This document shows, in pieces, positions 1 through 7,673 of a DNA stretch of 64,000 bases. This stretch comes from WVYX01 sp039586815. GTDB taxonomy: Bacteria; Gemmatimonadota; Gemmatimonadetes; Gemmatimonadales; GWC2-71-9. The stretch lies in contig JBDHJR010000001.1 of NCBI GenBank assembly GCA_039586815.1, positions 1 through 64,000 on the forward strand, given 5' to 3'. The position numbers and the translations under genes are program-made. A model generated the notes under the pieces. It saw only the letters and a list, made by a program, of their open reading frames with translations, ran no database searches and was not told the DNA's origin. Numbering within the stretch: position 1 is the stretch's first letter; the number at the start of each line of letters is the position of its first letter.

Positions 1-105
1 AGGTCCCTGAAGGGCCGTGGGAGACGACCACGTTGATAGGCGGCAGGTGTAAGGCGTGCGAGCGCTTGAGCCGAGCCGTACTAATCGCCCGTGAAGCTTG
101 ATCTC
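1..105 (+). rRNA. 23S rRNA, 3' end (partial)
   Basis: This is the last ~105 bases of a large-subunit rRNA gene; the rest lies beyond the left edge. The conserved 3' segment is recognisable by eye: a GACCACGTTGATAGG block, then the GTACTAAT motif and the closing GTGAAGCTT helix strand. The exact 3' end is estimated by comparison with the E. coli 23S end. The spacer to the 5S gene holds no tRNA. The gene points toward the proposed replication terminus near 52.2 kb, as rRNA operons normally do. Confidence 0.93.
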
Positions 106-182
106 TTCTAGTGGTTTCCAACGAGACATCAGCACGTCCAGCACCTCATTCATCCACGCACCATCAACTGTCTGCCATACAT

Positions 183-300
183 GGCTGGCGACTAGCGCGA
201 CGGGGCCACACCCGTTCCCATTCCGAACACGGCAGTTAAGCCCGTCAGCGCCGATGGTACTATGCGGGAGACCGCATGGGAGAGTAGGCCGTTGCCAGCC
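183..300 (+). rRNA. rrf: 5S rRNA
   Basis: About 118 nt with the conserved CCGAACACGGCAGTTAAG-type core, a GCGCCGATGGTACT loop-E region and GAGAGTAGG near the 3' end. The ends pair as helix I (GGCTGGCGAC with GTTGCCAGCC, allowing G-U). It lies about 80 bases after the 23S end and just before a strong terminator, the usual end of an rrn operon. The boundaries may be off by one or two bases. Confidence 0.95.
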
Positions 301-310
301 TCCAAACAGA

Positions 311-347
311 GAGCCCGCTTCCGGATCTTCGGAAGCGGGCTCTTTTT
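311..347 (+). terminator. rrn operon rho-independent terminator
   Basis: A perfect 12-bp stem (GAGCCCGCTTCC at 311-322, GGAAGCGGGCTC at 331-342) with an 8-base loop, followed by five T. It ends the 23S-5S transcript. The minus-strand gene ending at 367 runs toward it from the other side, and the weakly T-rich complement of 301-310 may let it work in both directions. Confidence 0.93.
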
Positions 348-366
348 GTCTGGGGCGGGGCGGAAG

Positions 367-1899
367 CTAGTTCACATTCAGACCCCTGCCGACCTCCCAG
401 GTAACGAACGCCCTGAGCTCACGCACCTTCTGCGTGAGATCCATCAGCTCGGTGCGGTTGAAGTGGCTGTCGCGCCGATACCAGAAGAAGTCCACGCCCA
501 CGCCGAAGTTCTTCCAGCGCGGCGAGAACAGCCCGACACGCAGGGCCTGCAGGACGTGCCAGGTGTCGACCTCCTCGCCGTTGAGGGTTCCGCTCGAGCC
601 GTTGAGCGTGTGGGAGTACACCATCCGGTAGGCCGCCTGCGCGAAGCGCCGCCCGAACAGCCGCAGCTGGAGCTGGGCCCGGGCGCCCGCGCCGACGCCG
701 TAGTCGTACTCCCTGAATCGAGACGTGTCGGGCACTTCCGCCAGGAAGGCCAGCTCCGAGTTGATCGCGGTCATCAGGTAGGCGTCGGCGCCCAGCTCGC
801 CGATGATGCCGAACTTGGGCGACACCGGCCAATGGGTGAGCAGGAACAGCTGGGCGTTCGTGCTGCCGAACTCCATCGCATTGTTGTTCAAGTAGTCGAA
901 GTTGTGTGCCACGCCGAGCACCAGCTGGTTGCCGTCGCTGCGGTTCAGGTCGGTGGCCCACAGGTTGCCCCGGATGTTGAACAGCCCGATCGGCTTCTTG
1001 TCCCGCGAGTAGATCTCCGTGTACAGCGAGAAGAAGTCGAATGGCTTGCGGCGGTCCTCGGCGAACGGGTCGCCGAACTGGAAGTCGATACCGATCATGC
1101 CGGTGTAGGCGTTGCTCTCGCTGACCTCGCCGCCCTCGTCCAGACTGCCCGAGTCGGCCACCCACCGCCCGCCCAGCCGCAGCGTGTTCATGAGCGTGTT
1201 GGGGATGCGATCGAGTGGGTTCTCGGGATTGGGTTGCACCTTCCCGACCTGCCCGGTCACCAGGCGGGTGAAGCCGCGCACCGGATTGAGCAGGCCGGCC
1301 CCGATCTCGCGCCAGATACGCTCGGAACCGGTGGCCGTGTTGTCGAGCACCGTGGAGGAGATGCGGTACAGCGCCTCCCCGATGGCGCTGCCGCCCACGC
1401 CCGTGGCGATCCAGTCGTTGACCGCCGGCGGATGCGTCTCGCCGCAGCACTCCCACCAGAAGCTGCCCATGATCGCCGTGGGCAGGGACGCCCAGTAGCT
1501 GAATCCGTTCGCCCGGGCGGCGTTGTAGTAAAGGCTGCCGTGGTACGGGTGGGCAAACTGATTGTTGGCGAAGTGGTTGTCGTCGTACGTCAGGCCGCCC
1601 GAGATGTTGTTGTACCACGAGCGCGGATTGATCTGTGTGAAGTTGGCTCCCCGCGGGTACTCGTTGTACAGCCACACGATCCCGTTGACCAGCAGGACCG
1701 AGCCCAGTGCGAGCGCGTAGTCCTTACGCTGGCCCCACGCATCGACGGTGTAGGGCACCTGCGGCGTCTGCTTTGTGGAGTCAGTGACCGCGGAATCGGC
1801 CGCGCCAACCCACGGATTCGGCGGTGTTGCCGCCATCTGGCCCTCAGCCTGAGCGACGAGGACCACGGTCATCGCGAACAGCGTGATGAGCAGTCTCAT
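367..1899 (-). CDS. DUF3943-type outer-membrane/periplasmic protein
   Basis: A 510-residue secreted protein with an N-terminal signal peptide (about residues 1-20, ending near AEGQ). The region around residues 95-185 matches what I remember of the DUF3943 family: NNQFAHPYHGSLYYNAAR, then GSFWWECCGETHPPAVNDW, then a glycine-rich GVGGSAIGEALYR stretch. The C-terminal half has alternating hydrophobic and aromatic segments, as expected of a beta-barrel. The function of this family is not established. The start codon lies 3 bases beyond the stop of the upstream barrel gene, so the two are surely co-transcribed. With that partner it forms the only minus-strand pair on the left arm of the window. 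Confidence 0.8.
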   Translation of the reverse strand: MRLLITLFAMTVVLVAQAEGQMAATPPNPWVGAADSAVTDSTKQTPQVPYTVDAWGQRKDYALALGSVLLVNGIVWLYNEYPRGANFTQINPRSWYNNISGGLTYDDNHFANNQFAHPYHGSLYYNAARANGFSYWASLPTAIMGSFWWECCGETHPPAVNDWIATGVGGSAIGEALYRISSTVLDNTATGSERIWREIGAGLLNPVRGFTRLVTGQVGKVQPNPENPLDRIPNTLMNTLRLGGRWVADSGSLDEGGEVSESNAYTGMIGIDFQFGDPFAEDRRKPFDFFSLYTEIYSRDKKPIGLFNIRGNLWATDLNRSDGNQLVLGVAHNFDYLNNNAMEFGSTNAQLFLLTHWPVSPKFGIIGELGADAYLMTAINSELAFLAEVPDTSRFREYDYGVGAGARAQLQLRLFGRRFAQAAYRMVYSHTLNGSSGTLNGEEVDTWHVLQALRVGLFSPRWKNFGVGVDFFWYRRDSHFNRTELMDLTQKVRELRAFVTWEVGRGLNVN

Positions 1900-1902
1900 G
1901 GT

Positions 1903-2526
1903 CTATCGCTCCGGGTACCAGGTGATGCCGAGCCGGATTCCCCAGGACTGTCCCTTGGAGATCACGGGGCCGCCGAACTCGGTGAGGTCCAGGTCGTCCG
2001 TCCGAAAGGAGCCGTACCACGCGTTGGGATCGAGCGTGATGTTCTTGGTCAGCACGATCTCCACACCGCCCACGAGGACCCCGCCGGTTCCGGACCGGCG
2101 AGGAGCGGGGTTCTCTCCCTCATCCGGGTCCCCCTCCTCCGGAGGAGGCTCCTCGCTGAAGCCGTGCCCCTCGGGCCGCAGGCGCGTATAGGTGCCGCGC
2201 AGCGCGAGGTAGGGTCGCACCCGGCCCAGGAGGAACACGTAGCCGAACGAGGCGTGCAGCGAGACGTTGCTGACGGACTCCTCCTCGAGCGGTGGCTCCA
2301 GGTTGTAGGACGCGTAGTAGGCGCCGGCCCCGAACCTGAGGTGGCGATAGAGGTAGCTGATGTTGATGTCGGCGTCGATCCCATCCTTGAGGATGTTGCC
2401 CCAGTCCCCGCTCACCCCCGTGTACCCCATCGCGACCGAGAAGCTGAACCCGGTCTGGGCGGTGAGTCGGGTGCCTGTGAGGAACATCCCTAAGAGGAGG
2501 GAGAGCACTAACAACGTTCGGCGCAT
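1903..2526 (-). CDS. small outer-membrane beta-barrel protein
   Basis: A protein of about 207 residues. I start it at the ATG at 2526 because a GGGAGA ribosome-binding site stands just upstream and a good signal peptide follows (MRRTLLVLSLLLGMFLTG, cleavage near TAQ). A further in-frame extension to 2604 has no such support. The mature part alternates polar and hydrophobic residues with many Gly, Tyr and Phe and ends in an aromatic-rich strand (GIRLGITWYPER), like OmpW/OmpA-type eight-stranded barrels. A loop of mixed Glu/Pro (EEPPPEEGDPDEGENPAP) is probably exposed at the surface. I cannot assign a ligand. It is the first gene of a two-gene unit with the DUF3943 protein and is divergent from the MarR regulator. 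Confidence 0.72.
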   Translation of the reverse strand: MRRTLLVLSLLLGMFLTGTRLTAQTGFSFSVAMGYTGVSGDWGNILKDGIDADINISYLYRHLRFGAGAYYASYNLEPPLEEESVSNVSLHASFGYVFLLGRVRPYLALRGTYTRLRPEGHGFSEEPPPEEGDPDEGENPAPRRSGTGGVLVGGVEIVLTKNITLDPNAWYGSFRTDDLDLTEFGGPVISKGQSWGIRLGITWYPER

Positions 2527-2684
2527 GAAATCTCCCGAGCTGGTGGTCGTGACTGCGCAGGCGGCCACGAACCCAAGCTTACGAATGGCACGCACAGACC
2601 ACAAGGCGACGGTGGCCCGAGCACGGGCACGTCCGCGACGGGCAGTCGGGCCGATTGTCCAGAGAAAGTCTGGCGAACACCCAC

Positions 2685-2713
2685 TTGTACCAATGCTTAA
2701 CCTAGTTTATTTT
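2685..2713 (+). promoter_or_regulatory. candidate sigma-70 promoter for the marR-like gene
   Basis: Within the 275-base divergent spacer (2527-2801) the only A/T-rich patch holds TTGTAC, 17 bases, then TATTTT, about 90 bases before the marR-like start. The -35 match is weak (3/6) and the -10 is moderate. The spacer should also carry a promoter for the divergent barrel operon and possibly a MarR operator, but I see no convincing long palindrome. Confidence 0.35.
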
Positions 2714-2801
2714 TACCCGCAACAAATGTGGTCGTAGTGGACCGCATCTCGGGTCCTTCCCCTTGTAGTACGGTCCGCGGCACAACCGACGAGGTGGCGA
2801 T

Positions 2802-3413
2802 ATGGTCATTACGAGCCCCCCGGAAGTAGTCCACGATTTTCTTGGCTCTGCCCAGATCTTCACGAACGCCGTGAACGATCTCATGGAGGAGCAGCTGCAC
2901 GAGATCGCTGAGGATCAGCTCACGTTCTCGCAGCTCAAGCTTCTCAAGATGGTCTCCCTCACTGACAACTACACCGTCAGCGACGTGGCGGCATTCCTGG
3001 GTGTGAGCAACGCGGCGGCGAGCCGCGCAGTGGACCGACTGGTGAAGCGGGTGCTTGTCGACCGCGCTGAAGCGGAGACCGACCGCCGGGCCGTTAAGCT
3101 GTCGCTCACGGAGAAGGGGCGGCGGTTGCTGGAGAGCTATGACGCCGCATCCGACCGGGTGCTGGAGCGGCTCTTCGGCGAACTCTCCCCAGAGCAGCTG
3201 CGCCGCACGGCGAAGCTGCTCGACGAGCTATCAGTGAACATCGTGGAGCGCCGCGTGAAGCGTGGGGAAGTGTGCATGCGCTGCGGCATCCACTTCAGGG
3301 ACCGGTGTCTACTACGGCAGTCGAAGGAGCACAACTGCCATTTCCATCTCCACGACGACGGCAACGGCCACTCCAGCCGCGGAGGGAAGCGATCGAAGAG
3401 CGAAACCAAGTAA
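2802..3413 (+). CDS. MarR-family regulator with Cys/His-rich C-terminal tail
   Basis: 203 residues. Residues 25-148 form a winged helix-turn-helix of the MarR type: recognition region TVSDVAAFLGVSNAAASRAV (58-77), then a DRRAVKLSLTEKG wing (94-106). MarR proteins are dimeric DNA-binding repressors, usually of nearby or divergent genes. The odd part is the tail after residue 155: Cys at 158, 161, 169 and 179, and His at 164, 177, 180, 182, 184 and 190. This could bind a metal or an Fe-S cluster, or act as a thiol sensor. A GAGGTG ribosome-binding site precedes the ATG. Its likeliest target is the divergent pair of outer-membrane genes (inference). Confidence 0.85.
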   Translation: MVITSPPEVVHDFLGSAQIFTNAVNDLMEEQLHEIAEDQLTFSQLKLLKMVSLTDNYTVSDVAAFLGVSNAAASRAVDRLVKRVLVDRAEAETDRRAVKLSLTEKGRRLLESYDAASDRVLERLFGELSPEQLRRTAKLLDELSVNIVERRVKRGEVCMRCGIHFRDRCLLRQSKEHNCHFHLHDDGNGHSSRGGKRSKSETK

Positions 3414-3493
3414 GCCGCGCCTGACGGCCGCGGCGCTCGACCAGCCACCGTGCGTGCCAGCCCCATGGGCGGGGCCGCCAGAGGGGGAACACC

Positions 3494-3568
3494 ATGGTCG
3501 AAGCCACAGCCCCCGCAGCACTTCCATCCTGCGACATCACGCTGGACAGCCTCCTCGAGTTTCCTTAA
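3494..3568 (+). CDS. possible small ORF of 24 codons
   Basis: ATG to TAA, encoding MVEATAPAALPSC followed by DITLDSLLEFP. It is preceded at suitable spacing by a strong GAGGGGG ribosome-binding site (3481-3487). The peptide has no membrane segment and I do not recognise it. It could be a true small protein, a leader peptide ahead of era, or the surviving 5' end of a decayed gene. Length alone gives no statistical support, so confidence is low. Confidence 0.25.
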   Translation: MVEATAPAALPSCDITLDSLLEFP

Positions 3569-3682
3569 GGCCGAGAGCCGGCCGCGAAGGGGGCGGAGTC
3601 CTAGAGCTCATCGCCCGGGGCGAGCTCGGGTCTCGGGAAGCGAAAAGGGAGAAGCGGGAAGCGGTGTGGTGAAACGGGCCCC

Positions 3683-3709
3683 TTCCCGTTTCCCGTTTCC
3701 CGTTTCCCG
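3683..3709 (+). repeat. tandem GTTTCCC repeat
   Basis: TTCCC followed by three consecutive copies of the 7-mer GTTTCCC and a G, ending about 15 bases before era. The preceding GAAACGGG (3671-3678) pairs perfectly with CCCGTTTC (3685-3692), giving a hairpin with a CCCCTT loop. There is no T-run, so it is not a standard terminator. Confidence 0.8.
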
Positions 3710-3724
3710 CGTACCTTCGTCCCA

Positions 3725-4612
3725 ATGCCCACCCCAGGATCCACCCGCTGCGGCGTGATAGCCCTGGTTGGCCAACCCAACGCCGGGAAGTCCACGCTGT
3801 TGAACGCGCTAGTGGGCGCCAAGCTGGCCATCGTGAGCCCCAAGCCGCAGTCAACCAGGCAGCCCGTGGTCGGCCTGCACTCCGACGGTGACACGCAGCT
3901 CATCCTCATGGACACGCCGGGCTTACTCGAGCCGCGCTACCTGCTCCAGGAGGCTATGCTGGAGCAGGCGCTCGACGTCCTGCGGCAAGCCGACGCGGTG
4001 CTGCATCTGCATCCGATCAGCGAGGCACCCGCGCCGGCACTGGCGACCATAGTACCTCCCGAAGCCCTCGGGGAGCGGCCCGTGGCGACGGTGTTCACGG
4101 GCCCAGTGGACCGGCCCCAGGCCTGGAAGGCGGAGTTGCCGCCCGCGACCTTCGCATTCACGCCCGAGAGCGGGCAGGGCGTATCCGAGATCCTGGCCTG
4201 GTGCCACGAGCAGGTCCCCGAAGGCCCGTTTCGCTACGACCCGGAGGACATCAGCACCCAGCCACTGCGGTTCTTCGTGGCCGAATTCCTGCGGGAGGCG
4301 GCCTTCGACCTGCTGGGCGAAGAGCTGCCCTACGCCCTCGCCGCGGAGGTCGACGAGTTCCGGGAAGGCTCCGAACCTCTATATATTCGAGCCACGCTGT
4401 TCGTCGAGCGGGAATCGCAGAAGGGCATGGTGATCGGGAGCGGGGGACGCACGATCAGGGCATTGGGTGCGTTGGCCCGGCAGAAGATAGAGGACCTCCT
4501 GGGCCAGCAGGTGTATCTGGATCTGTGGGTCAAGGTCCTCCCCAAGTGGCGCCGCACGGAGCAGCGTCTGCGTCAACTCGGAATTTCGCCACCGTCCGCG
4601 AGGAGCTCATGA
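3725..4612 (+). CDS. era: GTPase Era, with degenerate G4 motif
   Basis: 295 residues, the usual Era length. Era binds the 16S rRNA 3' end and helps mature the 30S subunit. The N-terminal G domain has G1 GQPNAGKS (16-23), the switch Thr of STRQ (43-46) and G3 DTPG (63-66). The C-terminal KH domain (about 206-275) carries the RNA-binding loop IGSGGRTI. The oddity is G4: where Era has NKxD, this protein reads TGPVD (125-129), keeping the Asp but losing Asn and Lys. G5 is also weak (TPESGQG). Guanine specificity may therefore be altered. ATG overlaps the start of the next gene (ATGA). Identity as Era is secure from the G1/G3 and KH architecture. Confidence 0.93.
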   Translation: MPTPGSTRCGVIALVGQPNAGKSTLLNALVGAKLAIVSPKPQSTRQPVVGLHSDGDTQLILMDTPGLLEPRYLLQEAMLEQALDVLRQADAVLHLHPISEAPAPALATIVPPEALGERPVATVFTGPVDRPQAWKAELPPATFAFTPESGQGVSEILAWCHEQVPEGPFRYDPEDISTQPLRFFVAEFLREAAFDLLGEELPYALAAEVDEFREGSEPLYIRATLFVERESQKGMVIGSGGRTIRALGALARQKIEDLLGQQVYLDLWVKVLPKWRRTEQRLRQLGISPPSARSS

Positions 4613-4779
4613 GCCTGTCACCCGAATTGCTGGAGATCCTGGTCTGTCCCAAGTGCAAGGGTGAACTGGAGTACCGAACCGAACCCTCCGAACAACTCGT
4701 ATGCCATACCTGTCGCCTGGTATACGCAGTTGAGGACGACATCCCCATCATGCTGATCGATGAGGCGACGCAGCTCTAG
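4609..4779 (+). CDS. Trm112-like zinc-ribbon small protein (UPF0434 type)
   Basis: A 56-residue protein whose ATG overlaps the era stop. It has two Cys pairs, CPKC (13-16) and CHTC (32-35), and the typical LLEILVCPKCKGELEY opening with a DDIPIML close, as in bacterial Trm112/YcaR-like proteins. Eukaryotic Trm112 is an activator of several methyltransferases; the bacterial role is mostly unproven. Its last 20 bases overlap the start of the following barrel gene, so it sits in an era-led operon. Confidence 0.85.
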   Translation: MSLSPELLEILVCPKCKGELEYRTEPSEQLVCHTCRLVYAVEDDIPIMLIDEATQL

Positions 4780-5740
4780 GCTCTGCTCGCTTCTCATCGC
4801 CCTCGTCGCCGCCGGATCGCCCGCCTGGGCGCAGGACCAGGTCGAGGAGGGTGGTGCGACATTCTTGCTTATCCCGGTCGGTGCACGCGCGGCGGCATTG
4901 GGGCAGGCAGCGATCGCCGATTACGGCACCAGCGAATCGGCATTCTGGAACCCGGCCGGCCTCGCGAAGATCCCGGATACCGAGCTGGCCATTCACTTCG
5001 CATCGACGTTCGCGTCCAATAACACGGCGCTCACCGCACAATTCCCGACGCGGCGTCTCGGGGTGTTGGGCGTCTCCGCGTACCTGGTAGATTTCGGGTC
5101 ACAGGAGGTGGTGGTCGGGCCGGGGGCACCCACTGGACGCATATCGCTCAAGAACATCGAGTTGCTGGCCTCGTGGGCAACGGAGGTGATTGGCAGCCTC
5201 GCCCTCGGCGTCAACTACAAGCTGATCCAGTTCCGCCAGGATTGTTCCGGCGACTGCGGCACTGTTCGCACCGTGGTCGGCACGACGCACGGGGTGGACG
5301 TCGGGGCACAGTACGCGTTCGGAGCGAGTGAGAACCTGCGCATCGGATTGGCCGTGCGGCACGCCGGCTTCAAGCTCCAGTTGGAGAACCGCGACCAGGC
5401 CGATCCGCTTCCGACCCGCGTACAGATCGGGGTTTCATGGCGCGTATTCCTGCCTCAGCCAAAGGGGGCGACGCAGCGACTCGACGCCAGGCTGCTGTTC
5501 GACCTGCAGGAGGCCTGGGGGCAGTACGACAACCCGGACGCACGGCTCGGCATCGAGTTCGGCTACGGCCAGGCCGTCCGACTGCGCGCGGGGTATGCAT
5601 TCCTGCACTCAGAGAGCCGTGGCCCCTCGATCGGTGCGGGATTGCGGTTCGGGCGCATCGCACTGGACATCGCGCGAATCTTCTTCAGCTCGTCGAACTT
5701 CGACGAACCGTTCTACGCGAGCCTGAGAGCGATCATCTAA
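4760..5740 (+). CDS. PorV/UPF0164-like outer-membrane protein
   Basis: 326 residues with a signal peptide (cleavage near AWAQ, residues 22-25). The mature N-terminus has the hallmark VGARAAALGQAAIADYGTSE, followed by AFWNPAGLA, the motif shared by PorV/PorQ proteins of Bacteroidetes type IX secretion and by many FadL-like barrels. The rest is beta-barrel-like, ending SLRAII. In Bacteroidetes PorV shuttles type IX cargo to the surface; no other type IX gene is visible here, so that role is not implied. The ATG at 4760 overlaps the preceding gene by 20 bases. Confidence 0.78.
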   Translation: MRRRSSRLCSLLIALVAAGSPAWAQDQVEEGGATFLLIPVGARAAALGQAAIADYGTSESAFWNPAGLAKIPDTELAIHFASTFASNNTALTAQFPTRRLGVLGVSAYLVDFGSQEVVVGPGAPTGRISLKNIELLASWATEVIGSLALGVNYKLIQFRQDCSGDCGTVRTVVGTTHGVDVGAQYAFGASENLRIGLAVRHAGFKLQLENRDQADPLPTRVQIGVSWRVFLPQPKGATQRLDARLLFDLQEAWGQYDNPDARLGIEFGYGQAVRLRAGYAFLHSESRGPSIGAGLRFGRIALDIARIFFSSSNFDEPFYASLRAII

Positions 5741-5741
5741 C

Positions 5742-6578
5742 ATGACGCGCCGCGCATTGCTCGCCGTAACGCTCCTAATGGCATGGCCCGGCACCGCCGC
5801 GGCGCAGGACGCCGGTGCACCGCCGAGCCTCGCGCTCGCCACGCCCGGCGCGTTCGCCCCCGAGGACTCGACCGGACCCACCTGGGTGCCCACCGCTTCG
5901 TCGCTGATCATCCCCGGCAGCGGACAACTGATGCTGGGACAGGAGCGCGGCGCGATCTATCTGGTGGTCGAGGCTTTCCTCCTCGCCCGCCTGTTCCGAT
6001 TCTACAGCGAGGGCAGCAGCGAGAGCGACCGGTACCGGGAGCTCGCGTTCACCGTGGCTCGCGCCCGGTACAATCCCACCGTGCTCGACACCTCCTTCAC
6101 CTACTACGAGACACTCCAGGACTTCAGGGAAAGCGGCGCGTTCGACACCGACCCCGGTCCGGATCTCGTGCCCCCGCTGGACGAGCGCACCTTCAACGGC
6201 AGCATCTGGGCCCTCGCGCGGGAGACGTTCTTCGTGAATCCCGACAGCATCCCCGACCCGACGTCGGCGGAGTACCAGCGGGCCCTGGACTTCTACCGGA
6301 GGCGGGCCGTGGGTCCGAATTTCCTGTGGTCGTGGCGCGATGCCGGATTGGAGCAGGATCTCTACAGCCAATCGATCAGGCAGAGCGACGAGGCCTTCCG
6401 CCGAGCCACCACGCAACTCGGCCTTCTGCTGGTCAACCATCTGCTGAGCGCCATCGACGCCTTCATCACGACGCGTGTCACCGGCAACCAGCACTCAGTC
6501 GACCTGGGATCCACCGTGCGCTACCGGGGGGACGGTAGCGGACTCGACTGGTACATGACGGTCCAAGTGGGCTTCTGA
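5742..6578 (+). CDS. exported membrane protein, DUF5683-like
   Basis: 278 residues. A signal peptide (MTRRALLAVTLLMAWPG, cleavage near AAAQ) is followed at about residues 50-80 by SLIIPGSGQLMLGQERGAIYL and a hydrophobic stretch. This PGSGQ-x-x-LG-x-x-x-G-A pattern is typical of DUF5683-like membrane proteins. A second hydrophobic segment near residue 230 (LLLVNHLLSAIDAFIT) also fits. The function is unknown. It starts one base after the PorV-like gene stops and the two are very probably co-expressed. The 129 bases after it hold the next gene's promoter. Confidence 0.6.
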   Translation: MTRRALLAVTLLMAWPGTAAAQDAGAPPSLALATPGAFAPEDSTGPTWVPTASSLIIPGSGQLMLGQERGAIYLVVEAFLLARLFRFYSEGSSESDRYRELAFTVARARYNPTVLDTSFTYYETLQDFRESGAFDTDPGPDLVPPLDERTFNGSIWALARETFFVNPDSIPDPTSAEYQRALDFYRRRAVGPNFLWSWRDAGLEQDLYSQSIRQSDEAFRRATTQLGLLLVNHLLSAIDAFITTRVTGNQHSVDLGSTVRYRGDGSGLDWYMTVQVGF

Positions 6579-6640
6579 GAGCCCGTTCGAACATCTGTCC
6601 GAAGCCGCACACCCGACGTCCGCGCTGTGACTTAGCTCAT

Positions 6641-6669
6641 TTGACTTCACAGTGGGGGGCCTCTAAGTT
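6641..6669 (+). promoter_or_regulatory. candidate promoter of the GGDEF gene
   Basis: TTGACT (6641-6646), 17-base spacer, TAAGTT (6664-6669). The -35 is close to consensus (5/6) and the -10 is poor (3/6). It stands about 40 bases before the GTG start, in a small A/T-richer patch. Confidence 0.42.
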
Positions 6670-6707
6670 ATGCCGACTTCGACGATTAGAGCATTCAGAG
6701 GAGACCG

Positions 6708-7655
6708 GTGCGGACGCGTCCAACGGTACTCTACTTCTCCCACGAAGAGCGTCCGGTACCCGATCTCATCCTGGCTTGGGTGAAGCAGCGACCCATCCCG
6801 CTGCTGACTATTCACGACCTGGACACGGTTGAGACCACGGCCCTCCGGAACCCGCCTTCGTTGATCATCATCGACGCAGACGGGGCCGGCTCGGAGGGAC
6901 TGACGTTGTGCCGTAACCTCAAGGAGGACCCCTACACGGCTATCGTCCCCGTGGCATTCCTGTCCGGCGGCCACGCTTCGGAGGACGTGCGCAAGTGGTT
7001 CGAGGCCGGTGCCGATGAGGTGCTCACACCGATCCTGGACCCCGAAGAGCAGCGCAGCCGCCTCGGCGTGCTGCTGTCGCGCACCGCGCGGAACGTTGCC
7101 GTGCATCCGTCCACCAGACTACCGGGAACCACGGAGATCGAGCGGGAGATCAAGAGACACCTCGAGACCGGAGACGTATTCGCCGTCTGTTACGCCGACC
7201 TGGACCACTTCAAGGAGTTCAACGACCGGTACAGTTACTACGACGGCGATCGCGTTATCTTTATCCTGTCGAGGATCCTGCGCGACGTAGTGAAGGGCCT
7301 GTGCCCCAGGGACGGCTTCGTCGGGCACATCGGCGGCGATGACTTCATCATGATTCTCCCCATGGACATGGTACAGGAGGTGTGCGGGGAGGTCATTTCC
7401 GTCTTCGACGCGTTGATCCCTTTCCAGTACAACGCGCAGGACCGAAGAGCAGGGTATTTCTTCGGCAAGGACCGGCGCGGACACTTGCACAGAGTACCCT
7501 TGATGACGCTATCGATCGGTATCGTGACGAACGAGCGCCGCAGCTACAGTCACCCTGCCGAAGTGAGTGAGCTGGCAACCGAGATGAAGAGCTACGCCAA
7601 GACTCTGCCTGGATCGGTATTCGTGGTCGACCGTCGTCGCGACAACGGCCAATAG
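6708..7655 (+). CDS. receiver-like/GGDEF diguanylate cyclase protein
   Basis: 315 residues from a GTG preceded by AGAGGAG. Residues 1-125 fold like a response-regulator receiver: Asp56 in LIIIDADG sits at the phosphoacceptor position, but the usual Lys near the end is replaced (VLTPI), so normal phosphorylation signalling is doubtful. Residues about 140-310 are a GGDEF domain: YADLDHFKEFND for metal and substrate binding, the active-site loop GGDDF, and LSIGIV near the end. GGDDF is compatible with cyclic-di-GMP synthesis. There is no membrane segment, so it acts in the cytoplasm. It could feed the HD-GYP protein encoded at 40.4 kb, which would degrade the same messenger (inference). Confidence 0.86.
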   Translation: MRTRPTVLYFSHEERPVPDLILAWVKQRPIPLLTIHDLDTVETTALRNPPSLIIIDADGAGSEGLTLCRNLKEDPYTAIVPVAFLSGGHASEDVRKWFEAGADEVLTPILDPEEQRSRLGVLLSRTARNVAVHPSTRLPGTTEIEREIKRHLETGDVFAVCYADLDHFKEFNDRYSYYDGDRVIFILSRILRDVVKGLCPRDGFVGHIGGDDFIMILPMDMVQEVCGEVISVFDALIPFQYNAQDRRAGYFFGKDRRGHLHRVPLMTLSIGIVTNERRSYSHPAEVSELATEMKSYAKTLPGSVFVVDRRRDNGQ

Positions 7656-7673
7656 AGTGCGGGAGACCAGTCT

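Larger units (their letters stand above)
3414..3724 (+). other. 311-base intergenic region
   Basis: No conserved gene. It holds a possible 24-codon ORF (3494-3568), a near-palindrome around TCGCCCGGGGCGA (3611-3623), a purine-rich stretch and a tandem GTTTCCC array just before era. The era promoter must lie here or upstream, but I cannot pick out convincing -35/-10 hexamers. Confidence 0.6.

Noticed and set aside
262..2493. 743-residue plus-strand open frame across the outer-membrane genes
   Set aside because: It is antisense to two genes with clear signal peptides and start sites, and its protein is a low-complexity Arg/Val/Glu-rich sequence typical of antisense frames in G/C-rich DNA.
3683..3709. 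CRISPR array
   Set aside because: The units are only 7 bases, with no spacers and no cas genes.
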